64,000 nucleotides of DNA from contig CAZHYQ010000007.1 in assembly GCA_964536805.1 (NCBI GenBank), positions 1-64,000 on the forward strand, read 5' to 3'. Below are positions 1-8,293 of the stretch, piece after piece. How positions within the stretch are numbered: position 1 is the stretch's first letter; each line of letters begins with the position of its first letter. This stretch comes from Longilinea sp964536805. Lineage in GTDB: Bacteria > Chloroflexota > Anaerolineae > Anaerolineales > Anaerolineaceae. The notes beneath the pieces are model-generated. The model was not told the origin of the DNA. It worked only from the letters and a program-made list of their open reading frames with translations, and did no database searches. The position numbers and the translations under genes are program-made.

Positions 1-64
1 TGGGGGTGTAGCGCATTTCGGGATCGCGTCCCAGCCGGCCTACGATGGTGATATGTTGATACAT
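1..64 (-). CDS. ssb: Single-stranded DNA-binding protein SSB, N-terminus only
   Basis: An ATG at 64 opens a minus-strand frame that runs off the left edge after 21 codons. It reads MYQHITIVGRLGRDPEMRYT, the typical first beta strand of the bacterial SSB OB fold, where VGRLGRDPE is the family signature. SSB coats single-stranded DNA in replication and repair. An AAAGGA motif lies about 10 nt upstream of the ATG. Only the first fifth or less of the protein is visible, so the acidic C-terminal tail cannot be checked. Confidence 0.85.
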   Translation of the reverse strand, partial: MYQHITIVGRLGRDPEMRYTP

Positions 65-230
65 GGTACGGGTTCCTTTCTGAAAAGAAGGATGAAGGAT
101 ATGGGTTCAGGAAATGCTTAAAGTTCAAGGGCATTTCATCCTGACAAGATAATTGTAGAGGAAATTCATCCCCGTGGCAATCCGTTTTGAGGATGAATTT
201 TGCGCAAGTGGACCAGTGCCACTTACCGAA

Positions 231-1547
231 TTAGTCCGGCAGAATCGGGTAGGTCATGCCGCCGTGCGGTGCAAACAGCACGCGCGCCTTGCCCGGGAAG
301 CGCTGCCTGGCGCGTTCGATAGCCGCCTGCGGGCTGGCCATGAAAGTGACAAAAGGCAGATTTGGGTGGATTTTTTCGGGGATGGTCGGCGCGAAGAGCA
401 TTAAATCGGCGCGGCGCATGCCCTGCAGCGCAAAGTACAGGAAGAATTTCTCCTCTTCGCTGACGCCTTTGAGCTTCAGTTTGGCCACCAGCGGCAGCAG
501 CAGCGGAGTCAACACCTTAAGCGCGTTGCGTTTCAGCGGCAGCCCCTTCTCGGCCAGTCCAAACACGCCCACGCCTTCCTCCGCACGGACCAGGGTCAGC
601 ATGCTGCCGCCCTGGCGGACGGCACGCACCATGTTGGCCAGGGCTTTCACGCCCTGCCGCAGGTCCTGGTCCATAGGGTGCGATCCGGAAATGAGCACAT
701 CCGCCATGCCGGTTACGGGAACGCCGTAAATGCTGGCGCTGATCCGGGCTCCCGCGCGGTGGGCGGCAATCGGGTCGCCAGCCACCACTGCCACCGGCTG
801 CAGGTTGCTGTTGAGGACGGCGTTGATGATGAACACCGGCGCCTTGAGTTTTCGCGCGCCTTCTTCCAGGTCCAGACGCATCGGGTTTTTTTCAATGGGC
901 TGCCCGACCATGTTGAAGGTATTGGGGGTGCAGTTCAGCCCGTGGTTGTGCGCAATCGTGGCCCGCCCAGCCACGCCCGGGATCAGGTTTTTATAACCGC
1001 CGCCAAAGGAGGCGATGATATGCGGTTCGATGCAACCGATGGAAACGATCAGGTCCGCCTCGACCACGCTGCGGTTGATCAACACCGGCGTGCCGCGGCT
1101 GGTGGTGCCCAGGTCAGTCAAACGGGCCGGGTCGTCACAATCGTGGTGTTCCCACTTCAACCGGCTTGCCCACTCGCCGCCCACCCGCTGAATCACTTCA
1201 TCGTCCGTCATCATGCGGTGTACGCCCAGGGCTGGCACAACCAGGATTTGCTCCAGGTCTGCACCCCCGCGCTGCAGTTCAGCCAGCACGGCCGGCAGCA
1301 ACCTGGCTACCGGCGTCGGCCGGCTGCCGTCGTCAATCACCAACGCGATTCGGGCGCCGGGCTTCACCATGGCGCTTAAACGCATCGAACCAACCGGGTC
1401 TGCCAGCGCGCGTTCCGTCTCGACGGCGGCATCCTGAACCGCTGCCCGCATGGAAGGTTGGAGAACGCCGCCAAGTTGCCAGCCCTCCGGCAATTGAACA
1501 GACAGCTTATCAGGTCCCCAGGGAATCTCCACGGATTGAGCAGGCAT
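231..1547 (-). CDS. LarA-like (DUF2088) nickel-pincer racemase family protein
   Basis: The 438-residue protein matches the lactate racemase LarA family. Its signature residues fall almost where they do in the characterised enzyme: His110 in the GVHR motif, His176 in EPH, Lys186 in GGGYKNLIPG (the lysine that carries the nickel-pincer cofactor) and His200 in IAHNHG. The family isomerises 2-hydroxy acids such as lactate, but many members have other substrates. No larB, larC or larE cofactor genes lie nearby, so the substrate and cofactor supply are open. The start has GGAGAT about 7 nt upstream. It stands alone between ssb and a MATE gene. Confidence 0.82.
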   Translation of the reverse strand: MPAQSVEIPWGPDKLSVQLPEGWQLGGVLQPSMRAAVQDAAVETERALADPVGSMRLSAMVKPGARIALVIDDGSRPTPVARLLPAVLAELQRGGADLEQILVVPALGVHRMMTDDEVIQRVGGEWASRLKWEHHDCDDPARLTDLGTTSRGTPVLINRSVVEADLIVSIGCIEPHIIASFGGGYKNLIPGVAGRATIAHNHGLNCTPNTFNMVGQPIEKNPMRLDLEEGARKLKAPVFIINAVLNSNLQPVAVVAGDPIAAHRAGARISASIYGVPVTGMADVLISGSHPMDQDLRQGVKALANMVRAVRQGGSMLTLVRAEEGVGVFGLAEKGLPLKRNALKVLTPLLLPLVAKLKLKGVSEEEKFFLYFALQGMRRADLMLFAPTIPEKIHPNLPFVTFMASPQAAIERARQRFPGKARVLFAPHGGMTYPILPD

Positions 1548-1597
1548 GCGGCATCTCCTAAAAACGATTCATTTGGTTGGTTTGGGAAAAGGAAATT

Positions 1598-2977
1598 TCA
1601 GGCTGGCGCCTGGCCCACCAGTGTCACGTCGTGGATCCAGCGCTTCGAGAAGAAGCGGATCAGCAGGAAGATGTACTTGACCACTTCTTCGGTCATAACC
1701 ATCAAGTATACCCAGTAGACCGGAAGGTGCAACACAAAAGCGCCCAACAAAGCCAGCGGCACACCGACGCCCCAAACCGAACCGGTATCGATGATCAATC
1801 CAAAGCGGGTATCGCCGCCGCTGCGCAGCACACCAACCACCAGGATCATGTTGGAAATGCGCACCCACAGCGCCAGCCCCATCACCAGCAGGATCCGGCT
1901 GGCATCCTCCAGCGCCTGCGGCGAGACCGCGTACAACGACAATACCGGTCCGCGCAGCGCCAGAATCAAACCGCCCACGCCCAGCGCCGCCAGCGTAGCC
2001 AGGGTCAGGGAGCGCTGGCCGTAACTGTAGGCAGCCTCGTCCTGACCCGCGCCGATCTTGTTGCCGATCAGAATGCTGGTGGCATCCGAAATGCCGATGA
2101 AAAGGACAAAGGCCAGGTTCTCGATGGTGCCGGCAATGTTGACCGCCGCGATCGATTCCGTTCCGATGCGGGCGTAGGCCAGATTGTAGACCGATATGCC
2201 CAGTGACCACAAAGTTTCGTTGACCGCCACCGGCAGCGCCAGCTTGAGAAAACCGGTCAGAAATTCCTTCCGGATGTCCAGCATTTCAGCCAGGCGGGCT
2301 GCGGCCGGCGTCTTCAGCCGGTAGGTGAGCGCCAGCAGCAGGACGCATTCCACCGCGCGCGCCAGCAGCGTCGCCAGCGCCGCACCTTGAACGCCCATGG
2401 CCGGCAGACCGAATTTGCCAAAGATGAGCACGTAGCTCAAACCCGTTTTCAGCAGGATGGCCGTCACGCTGGCCACCATCGGCAGGCGAACGTTGCCCGT
2501 GGCGCGCAAGGTGGCCGAGAAGCTGAAGGAAATGGCTGTGAGCAGGTAACTCCACCCGATGATGCGCAAATATTCCGTGCCGGTGGCGATGACTGCCGCG
2601 TCGGCGGTGTAAATCGACAGCACCGTGCGTGGAATGACCAGCGCCGCCACCATGAAAAATAGGGCAGCCGCGCAGGTCATCATCAAGGCCATGCCCAGCA
2701 CCCGCCGGATGCCCGGCAGGTCGTTTTTGCCCCAGTATTGCGCCGAGAAGATGCCTGCTCCGCTGCTGATGCCAAACAACATGAAGGAAAGCAGGAAAAA
2801 CACCTGGTTGGCCAGGCCAACCGCCGCCACCGGAACCTCGCCCATCTGTCCAAGCATCATCACATCGATGGCGTTGAGCGACGATGAGATGCCGTTTTGG
2901 ATGATGATTGGCAGCGCCAGGGTGAACAGGGCGCTTAGATACAGGCGGTCGAATTTGATGGGAGCGATGCGGCGCAT
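1598..2977 (-). CDS. MATE family multidrug/metabolite exporter
   Basis: A 459-residue, strongly hydrophobic protein with about twelve predicted membrane helices. The opening LALPIIIQNGISSSLNAID followed by VMMLGQMG is typical of the MATE (NorM/DinF-like) family, which exports cationic drugs or metabolites using Na+ or H+ gradients. I chose the ATG at 2977; an in-frame TTG two codons earlier is also possible. The start sits only 8 nt after a TATAAT box, so the mRNA should have almost no leader. Substrate cannot be read from sequence. Confidence 0.88.
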   Translation of the reverse strand: MRRIAPIKFDRLYLSALFTLALPIIIQNGISSSLNAIDVMMLGQMGEVPVAAVGLANQVFFLLSFMLFGISSGAGIFSAQYWGKNDLPGIRRVLGMALMMTCAAALFFMVAALVIPRTVLSIYTADAAVIATGTEYLRIIGWSYLLTAISFSFSATLRATGNVRLPMVASVTAILLKTGLSYVLIFGKFGLPAMGVQGAALATLLARAVECVLLLALTYRLKTPAAARLAEMLDIRKEFLTGFLKLALPVAVNETLWSLGISVYNLAYARIGTESIAAVNIAGTIENLAFVLFIGISDATSILIGNKIGAGQDEAAYSYGQRSLTLATLAALGVGGLILALRGPVLSLYAVSPQALEDASRILLVMGLALWVRISNMILVVGVLRSGGDTRFGLIIDTGSVWGVGVPLALLGAFVLHLPVYWVYLMVMTEEVVKYIFLLIRFFSKRWIHDVTLVGQAPA

Positions 2978-2999
2978 GAGCAAGGATTATACCTTGCTC
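2978..2999 (-). promoter_or_regulatory. Dyad operator centred on the MATE gene -10 box
   Basis: Perfect 8-nt inverted arms (GAGCAAGG and CCTTGCTC) flank the minus-strand TATAAT at 2986-2991, directly abutting the start codon. No good -35 box is visible at 17 nt. The symmetry looks like a binding site for a dimeric repressor (TetR or MarR type); that reading is inference and no regulator gene is adjacent. Confidence 0.6.
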
Positions 3000-3051
3000 A
3001 GCCGCAAGTAAACACTTTTTTTTAGTTTTTCAGAGTCTGATGGGCAAAAAT

Positions 3052-3606
3052 TTACTTTAATGAAAGCGCTTCTGCCAGCGGTTTGCCGTTGATGGTAATC
3101 TCCACCGCCGTTACGCCGGGAAACTGACCGGGAATCATCTCGAGCTGCGCCAGGACGCGCGGATTATCGCATTCGCCGCTCAGCGTCAGGGTGCCTTCCA
3201 GCGCCACGATGGCTTTCCCGTCTTTGATCTCGGCGCTTTTCACTGTCAGGTCGGTCTGGTAGAGCGCGTTATACAGGCCTGAGTCGCCAACGGTGCGCTC
3301 GTGCGGGTATAGGACTTTTTCAAAAGCAAAAGTCATCGGGTCTTCGCCGAAACGGATCGGATATTCCACCGCCACGGCGCTGTCGCCGCAACCCACCGGC
3401 GCGCCGCTCACGCCGTTATCTGCCAGAGCAATAAAGTAGACTTTCACATAAGCAAACGGCAAATCCGTTGCGGTGCCGGTCGGTGAAGGCGGGGGTTGGG
3501 TGGGCGGCAAGGGCGTGGGCGTCACGGTGGGCAGCCCCAGCAGACCGGTGCAGCCAGCCAGCAGCAGGCCCAACAGCAGGACCGGCAGCAGGAGACGATG
3601 TTTCAA
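3052..3606 (-). CDS. GerMN-domain lipoprotein
   Basis: A 184-residue lipoprotein. The signal peptide ends in LLAGC with Cys19 as the lipidation site, followed by a Thr/Pro-rich linker to about residue 48. The remainder matches the GerMN fold: a YVKVYFIAL strand, a GCGDSAVAVEYPI segment and a C-terminal VTAVEITINGKPL. The domain was first described in the Bacillus germination protein GerM and also occurs in non-spore formers as a surface module of unclear role. The start codon is TTG, overlapping the TGA of the upstream gene as TTGA, so translation is probably coupled. Confidence 0.75.
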   Translation of the reverse strand: MKHRLLLPVLLLGLLLAGCTGLLGLPTVTPTPLPPTQPPPSPTGTATDLPFAYVKVYFIALADNGVSGAPVGCGDSAVAVEYPIRFGEDPMTFAFEKVLYPHERTVGDSGLYNALYQTDLTVKSAEIKDGKAIVALEGTLTLSGECDNPRVLAQLEMIPGQFPGVTAVEITINGKPLAEALSLK

Positions 3607-3986
3607 GAGGCGGCCCCGCTGTCAGGTGGAAGGGGAATGGAACCGCTTTCCGCCGCTGGTTTATTCTGCTGCCGGCGCAGCAGCAGCATGGAAGCGCGCG
3701 TGTTCTCTTCCACCGCGATCAACAGGTGAATGACCTCGCCGGCGCCGTAAAGAAACAGCCCGCCAATGCCGCCCCACAGCAGCGCCACCAGGCCGCTCAA
3801 GATCCCGCCGCCTGTCATCACCTGCAGGCCGTATGTGGAGCTGGTCAATCCGCCGCCAAAGCGGTGCATCGCCAGAATCACGACCGATAGAACCGCCACC
3901 ACTACACCGGCGACGACGGTTACAATGCCCAGTACCTTGAAAATGTTTCCGATCATGCGCAACGCGCCAAACCGCTTTTCAACCAT
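3603..3986 (-). CDS. Small membrane protein of unknown function
   Basis: 127 residues with two hydrophobic segments (about residues 15-40 and 55-85) and a charged, Ser/Pro-rich cytosolic tail. I do not recognise the family. AAAGGAG lies 6 nt before the ATG. Its stop overlaps the TTG start of the GerMN lipoprotein gene, so the two form a pair, and the protein may help anchor or assemble that lipoprotein (inference only). Confidence 0.7.
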   Translation of the reverse strand: MVEKRFGALRMIGNIFKVLGIVTVVAGVVVAVLSVVILAMHRFGGGLTSSTYGLQVMTGGGILSGLVALLWGGIGGLFLYGAGEVIHLLIAVEENTRASMLLLRRQQNKPAAESGSIPLPPDSGAAS

Positions 3987-4075
3987 GGTGTCTCCTTTTG
4001 TCTGTCAATTAATTGTATCACCTGTGCCAACCGGCTCGGGCCGGTAGGTTTTCAAAGCCAGTGGGATGTATAACA

Positions 4076-4106
4076 CGCGCTGGAGAAGAGTTAATTCTCC
4101 AGCGCG
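4076..4106. repeat. 12-bp perfect hairpin
   Basis: Arms 4076-4087 and 4095-4106 are perfectly complementary (CGCGCTGGAGAA) with a 7-nt loop. No T-run follows on either strand, so it is not a classic intrinsic terminator. Confidence 0.6.
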
Positions 4107-4165
4107 CATATTTGATCGATTATTCACATTATGAAAGCACTTTCAGAAATTTTGCCGGTTAAAGC

Positions 4166-4204
4166 GTCAAACGGCGGGGTGAGGGGGGCACCCAGCCGTT
4201 TGAC
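4166..4204. repeat. 10-bp inverted repeat with G-rich loop
   Basis: Arms GTCAAACGGC (4166-4175) and its complement (4195-4204) enclose a 19-nt G-rich loop. Function unknown. Confidence 0.5.
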
Positions 4205-4355
4205 ATTGATATAATAACCCAAAATAAAAATTAATGCATTAAAAAACGTTAATAATTTTGTTGCAATACCGTTGCATTATTGCAATTTTCAAGCGGTTGC
4301 ACTGCATATCTTGATTTTAAGCCAAGAATATCGAAATACAAGCGCTTTTCCATCC

Positions 4356-4397
4356 TACATTCGCAGGACGCAGCTAGACTTGCGTCCTGCGAATGTA
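4356..4397. terminator. 17-bp perfect hairpin at the mrp 3' end
   Basis: Arms 4356-4372 and 4381-4397 pair perfectly over 17 bp with an 8-nt loop, 17 nt downstream of the mrp stop codon. Position fits a transcription stop for the tat-mrp operon, but no T-run follows the stem, so it may rather act in mRNA 3' end protection. Confidence 0.5.
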
Positions 4398-4413
4398 TGA
4401 GCTGATTCCAGCT

Positions 4414-5469
4414 TCACGCAGCAGTCGGCACGCTCACCAATTGGCGTGAAAAGGCGTCCAGCTCGGGGATGCTGACTGCCTCCACCTGGCCGGCATCGCA
4501 TTGTTCGGCGATCTCCGGGCGGATGGGCAGCCGGGCAGCGATTTCCGTGCCCGCCAGGTTCGCGACCTCGGCTGCGTGGCTGGGGCCGAAGATCTCATGC
4601 GGTTTACCCGTATCCGGGCAGGTGTAATAGCTCATGTTCTCGACGATGCCCAGGATGGGTACCTTGAGTTCCTGCAGCATGCGCACGCCTTTGCGCACCA
4701 CCAGCCCGGCCAGCGCCTGCGGCGTGGTTACCAGCACCGCCCCGTTCAGTGGCAGGTTCTGGATGACGGTCAAATTGGCATCCGAGGTGCCCGGCGGCAG
4801 GTCGATTAACAAAACATCCAGCCGTCCCCATAACACCTGCTCGTAGAACTGCCGGATGGTACCCGTGACAACCGGACCGCGCCACACAATGGCGGTATCT
4901 TCTTCCGGCACCAACAGGTTGGTCGACATGACGCGGATGCCCGTGCGGGTGTTGGCCGGCAGAATGCCCATCTCCGAGCCGCGCACCCCGCCCGGCGGCA
5001 AACCGAACAATTTAGGGATGCTCGGGCCGGTCAGGTCCGCATCCAGGATGCCCACTTTTTTGCCCTGGCGTGTCAGGTGGACGGCCAGCGCAGCCGTCAC
5101 CAACGATTTCCCCACCCCGCCCTTGCCGCTCATCACGGCAATGGTCTGTCCAATGCGGGATAAATCGTTAAGTTTCGGCAGGCTGTTGCTGGAATGGCCG
5201 AATACTTCCTTGCGTTCCTCTTCCGTCATCGCCCCGAAGGTAACTTTCACATCGCGGATGCCAGGCAGCGCGGTTAACATGGCGTGCGCGTCGCGCTGCA
5301 TGCGGTCCTTCATCGGGCAGCCCGGCACGGTCAACGCCAGCGTGAACGAAACCACCCCGTCCGCATCGAGCTGCAGGTCGCGCACCATTTTCAAGTCCAC
5401 GATGCTGCGTCCCAATTCCGGATCGATGACTTTTTTCAAAGCCTCCATCATCTCAACTTCTGTCGGCAT
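4414..5469 (-). CDS. Mrp/ApbC-type Fe-S carrier P-loop ATPase
   Basis: 351 residues. An N-terminal MIP18 (DUF59) domain spans about residues 1-85, containing VIDPELGRSIVDL and the PGCPMKD loop. The P-loop ATPase follows, with the deviant Walker A SGKGGVGKS at 114-122 and LIDLPPGTSD as Walker B. Members load or transfer iron-sulfur clusters. The usual C-terminal CxxC reads TCPDTG here, so the second cysteine is Thr; some family members share this. AAGGA lies 7 nt upstream of the start. It is the last gene of the tat operon. Confidence 0.9.
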   Translation of the reverse strand: MPTEVEMMEALKKVIDPELGRSIVDLKMVRDLQLDADGVVSFTLALTVPGCPMKDRMQRDAHAMLTALPGIRDVKVTFGAMTEEERKEVFGHSSNSLPKLNDLSRIGQTIAVMSGKGGVGKSLVTAALAVHLTRQGKKVGILDADLTGPSIPKLFGLPPGGVRGSEMGILPANTRTGIRVMSTNLLVPEEDTAIVWRGPVVTGTIRQFYEQVLWGRLDVLLIDLPPGTSDANLTVIQNLPLNGAVLVTTPQALAGLVVRKGVRMLQELKVPILGIVENMSYYTCPDTGKPHEIFGPSHAAEVANLAGTEIAARLPIRPEIAEQCDAGQVEAVSIPELDAFSRQLVSVPTAA

Positions 5470-5495
5470 GCAAAATCCTTATCGAAAAAATAGTT

Positions 5496-6320
5496 TTAGG
5501 TATCGCTGCGCGGCCGTTGGGCTAAACGCGCGAATAATACGCTGATGAAATAAAGAATGATCAACGGTGCCATCATCAGCGACATGTTGACCGGGTCAAC
5601 CGTCGGCGTGATCATGGCGGCGGCGATGGCGATGACCACCACGGCGATGCGCCACTGCTTGAGCAGTGCGCTGGCGGAAACAATGTTCAGGCGCGCCAGA
5701 AAATAAACCAGGATGGGCGTTTCAAAGCCCACCCCCAGCCAGAACATCATGCCGGTGACAAAATTCAGGTAGCTGCCCAGGCGCAGCGTGGTGGTGATGC
5801 CCAGGAAGGTCGTCAAAAACGGAATGGAAACCGGCAGCATGACAAAATAGGCAAATGCCGCCCCGCCCAGGAACAGCAGCGACGCAATCACCGTGACCAG
5901 CGGGGCAGTGCGGTTGAAGATCTGGCGTTCGTTTTCATTGAGCGCCGGCAGGATGAATGCTAATATCTGGTAAACCACCACCGGCAGCGCCAGGATCAGG
6001 CCGCTTAACAACGAGACGCGCATGAACACGCCCACGTTCTCGGTCACTTCCAGCGCCACCAGCTTGCCGGTGCCGCCAGCCGGCCTAGCCAGCCATTCGA
6101 TCAGGATAGCCGTAAAGTAAAAGCTGCCAAAGGTGGTGACGAACAGAGCCGCCACGATGATGATCAGGCGTTTCCGCAGCTCATTGAAGTGCTCTTGCAG
6201 CCCGTCCCACACCTCGCGCAGCGTCATGCCGCCCAGCCCATCGGTTGAAGCGGGCGGGTTCACAGTTGGACGCGGCGCACTGCTGCCGGAAGGCACCGGC
6301 TGGCGGATGGGGTTATTCAT
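5496..6320 (-). CDS. tatC: Sec-independent protein translocase TatC
   Basis: Six-helix TatC, the receptor core for twin-arginine signal peptides in the cytoplasmic membrane. The conserved N-terminal HFNELRKRL motif and the six hydrophobic segments are clear. The frame is open from 6368, but the family N-terminus (MTLREVWDGLQEHFNEL) starts only at 6227. I use the ATG at 6320, which overlaps the TatB stop by 8 bp; 6227 is the alternative and gives the usual length near 243 residues. The start is therefore uncertain, the identity is not. Confidence 0.92.
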   Translation of the reverse strand: MNNPIRQPVPSGSSAPRPTVNPPASTDGLGGMTLREVWDGLQEHFNELRKRLIIIVAALFVTTFGSFYFTAILIEWLARPAGGTGKLVALEVTENVGVFMRVSLLSGLILALPVVVYQILAFILPALNENERQIFNRTAPLVTVIASLLFLGGAAFAYFVMLPVSIPFLTTFLGITTTLRLGSYLNFVTGMMFWLGVGFETPILVYFLARLNIVSASALLKQWRIAVVVIAIAAAMITPTVDPVNMSLMMAPLIILYFISVLFARLAQRPRSDT

Positions 6321-6783
6321 TGGCGCGGATGAATTCTGCTGGGTCGTCGCCACTGAGATCCGTTTCATTTATTATGGCATCGGAAGACTCCGGCTCGACA
6401 GCCGGTTCATCCGCCGGGTCTGGTTGTTCACGTGTATCGTCAGCCGGCTGCGCTTCAGGCTGAAGGGCTGGCGGCAAAATGCGGTTGTTGCCGGGCTGCG
6501 CGGTTAAATCCACTTCGCGTTTCCATTGATTCAGGTCGCTGCCGAGTTTATTCAGCTCGGAACGGGCTTCATCCAGGCCGCTTTCGCGCAGCAGCTCGGT
6601 GGGAATGTCCTTGGCCATTTTCCAAGCCTCGCGCGTCGTCCGCCAGAATTCCGACTGGGTTAAAGCGCGAATCGTCCTGGCAATCCGCCTGGCCGTGCTG
6701 ACCATATCCTTTGGTCCCAGCACGAGCAAGGCCACCACCAGGATCAGACCAAGCTCAGGCAGTCCAATCCCAAGGAAATCCAT
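6313..6783 (-). CDS. tatB: TatB-like twin-arginine translocase subunit
   Basis: 156 residues: one N-terminal membrane helix (about 5-22) with LPELGLILVVALLVLGPKD, an amphipathic helix and a long acidic, Pro-rich tail. The Glu in LPEL and the FGP-like LGPKDM hinge are typical for TatB. It works with TatC in recognising Tat substrates. It lies 28 nt downstream of tatA. TatA and TatB are hard to separate by sequence; greater length and the LPEL start favour TatB. Confidence 0.82.
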   Translation of the reverse strand: MDFLGIGLPELGLILVVALLVLGPKDMVSTARRIARTIRALTQSEFWRTTREAWKMAKDIPTELLRESGLDEARSELNKLGSDLNQWKREVDLTAQPGNNRILPPALQPEAQPADDTREQPDPADEPAVEPESSDAIINETDLSGDDPAEFIRANE

Positions 6784-6811
6784 CGCGGTTCAACCTGCTG
6801 CGCTTGAAAAT

Positions 6812-6997
6812 CTACTGTTTGCTGTCGTCCTTTGATTCTTCTTTGCCAGCGTCGTCATTTTTTTGCAGCCCATCGCGGAAAGCCTTGATGCTGCTGCCCA
6901 ACTCGTTCGCAATTTTGACGATGCGTCCCGGCCCGAACAGCAGCAGGACAATCACCAATATAAGCAGGATTTCAGGTAAACCCGGTCGCCAACCCAT
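6812..6997 (-). CDS. tatA: Twin-arginine translocase pore subunit TatA
   Basis: 61 residues: short N-terminus, one membrane helix (about 8-22) ending in the FGPGR hinge, an amphipathic helix, then a Lys/Asp/Glu-rich tail. This is the standard TatA layout; TatA oligomers form the export path. AAGGAG lies 9 nt before the ATG. First gene of tatA-tatB-tatC-mrp. Confidence 0.92.
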   Translation of the reverse strand: MGWRPGLPEILLILVIVLLLFGPGRIVKIANELGSSIKAFRDGLQKNDDAGKEESKDDSKQ

Positions 6998-7327
6998 GAT
7001 AGCAGCTCCTTGTTGTTCCAGTCTCTAATGGAGACGGTTCACAGTTCTTAGCCTTTCCCATTATATCATCGCGGTTCTTGCTGCGAACAGCGCCAGCGTT
7101 AGAGGTTTTTAATGATCCATTTACTCAAGGATGTTCGCCTGCCAGCCTGGTTTCAATTGCATTGCAAAGGCGCCCAAACGAACCGGATACGCGCCGGAAT
7201 GGGGTATATTCATCTTGTGAAAAGCTTCCAGTAAATATCTGAATGGCCTGTCACGATCGGCCACCGGAAACCCTGGCGGACGTACACATTCCATCAAACT
7301 CGCACCAATCCACACCCGCAACCCATC
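6998..7327. other. Intergenic region between tatA and a divergent hydrolase gene
   Basis: Holds the tat promoter region near 7060 and a small GTCTC/GAGAC hairpin at 7021-7035. I see no further gene and no clear promoter for the plus-strand hydrolase. Confidence 0.5.
7060..7065 (-). promoter_or_regulatory. Probable -10 box of the tat operon
   Basis: A minus-strand TATAAT about 60 nt upstream of tatA, with TTCGCA 16 nt further upstream as a weak -35. Confidence 0.5.
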
Positions 7328-8122
7328 ATGCCCATTGCAGCCGGAATCTATTATGCCTACAGCCAGGGGGGAAACCAGCGGGCGGCCAGCAGCCTGCAGC
7401 CGCCGGTCATTTTGATTCACGGGGCTGGCAGCAGCCATGTATGCTGGCCGGCCGCGCTGCGCCGCCTGCCGGGCTGCCGGGTTTTGGCGCTGGACCTGCC
7501 TGGTCACGGCCGCTCCGCCGGGGTGGGATTGCAAGATCTGGATGAAATAGCAGACCGTTTGGTGGATTTTCTGGAGGCGCTCGGGCTTTACCAGGCCGTC
7601 TTTGTCGGGCATTCGATGGGCGGCGGGGTTGCCCTCACCATGGCAGTCCGGCACCCGAGGCACGTCGCCGGGCTGGGCCTGATTGCCTCCGGCGCCTACC
7701 TCGATATCCCGTCCGACCTGGTGCAAAAGCTGGCCTCGCCGGCCACCTTTGAATTGGGTCTCAAGCAAATCGAATCGCGCCTGGGCGGCCCAAAAACGCA
7801 GCCGGCCACGTTGGAACAGGCCCTAAACCTTCTCCGGGAAACCCGTTCCAGCGTGTTGGCAGCCGATTGGCTGGCCTGCTCGCGCTACGACCTTCGTGAA
7901 CAGATCGGCGAAATTCGCGCCCCGGCCTGGCTGGCATGCGGTACCGTCGACCGCGCCACCCCGCTGGCTTTCTCGCATTTCCTGGCATCGCGTCTATCGG
8001 ACGCTGAATTGCAGATCCTTTCCGGTGCGGGCCACCTGGTTTTCCTGGAGGAAAGCGATGCGCTGGCTGCCGGTCTGCTGGCCTTCCTGCGCCGCAAGGG
8101 GCTGGCCGCCCCGCCCGACTGA
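7328..8122 (+). CDS. Alpha/beta hydrolase
   Basis: 264 residues of the alpha/beta hydrolase fold: oxyanion strand VILIHGAGSS (27-36), DLPGHGRS, nucleophile elbow GHSMGG (Ser96), acid in CGTVDRATP (Asp208) and His236 in GAGHLVFLE. This is a complete Ser-Asp-His triad of the type found in esterases, C-C hydrolases and peroxidases; the substrate cannot be told. No Shine-Dalgarno sequence precedes the ATG. The gene stands alone upstream of tRNA-Arg. Confidence 0.88.
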   Translation: MPIAAGIYYAYSQGGNQRAASSLQPPVILIHGAGSSHVCWPAALRRLPGCRVLALDLPGHGRSAGVGLQDLDEIADRLVDFLEALGLYQAVFVGHSMGGGVALTMAVRHPRHVAGLGLIASGAYLDIPSDLVQKLASPATFELGLKQIESRLGGPKTQPATLEQALNLLRETRSSVLAADWLACSRYDLREQIGEIRAPAWLACGTVDRATPLAFSHFLASRLSDAELQILSGAGHLVFLEESDALAAGLLAFLRRKGLAAPPD

Positions 8123-8177
8123 ACGGTCAAACCTTGACGATTCCCGGCGGTTGTTGTATGATTTAAGACGCTTAAAC

Positions 8178-8251
8178 GCCCTCGTAGCTCAATTGGATAG
8201 AGCGTCTGCTTGCGGAGCAAAAGGTTGCAGATTCGAGTTCTGCCGGGGGCA
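8178..8251 (+). tRNA. tRNA-Arg (anticodon GCG)
   Basis: Folds as a full cloverleaf: acceptor GCCCTCG/CGGGGGC, D stem GCTC/GAGC, anticodon loop TTGCGGA with GCG at positions 34-36, T stem GCAGA/TCTGC with loop TTCGAGT. The only flaw is a C-A mismatch in the second pair of the anticodon stem. GCG reads codon CGC directly; most bacteria use ACG (inosine) instead. CCA is not encoded. Confidence 0.88.
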
Positions 8252-8270
8252 CAAGAAGAATTTTAGATTT

Positions 8271-8293
8271 GACCTGCGGAAGCAGGTCTTTTT
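8271..8293 (+). terminator. Intrinsic terminator of tRNA-Arg
   Basis: Stem GACCTGC/GCAGGTC with a 4-nt loop followed by five T, 20 nt after the tRNA. Confidence 0.85.

Larger units (their letters stand above)
3987..4413. other. AT-rich intergenic region with three inverted repeats
   Basis: No coding frame of merit. The stretch between the mrp stop and the start of the small membrane protein gene holds three hairpin-capable repeats (listed separately) and an AT-rich core at about 4205-4350. A TACAAT box lies at about 4014-4019 on the minus strand upstream of the 3986 start, with no convincing -35. Confidence 0.6.

Noticed and set aside
7121..7768. A 215-codon minus-strand frame opposite the alpha/beta hydrolase
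   Set aside because: No motifs; the hydrolase on the plus strand has a full catalytic triad.
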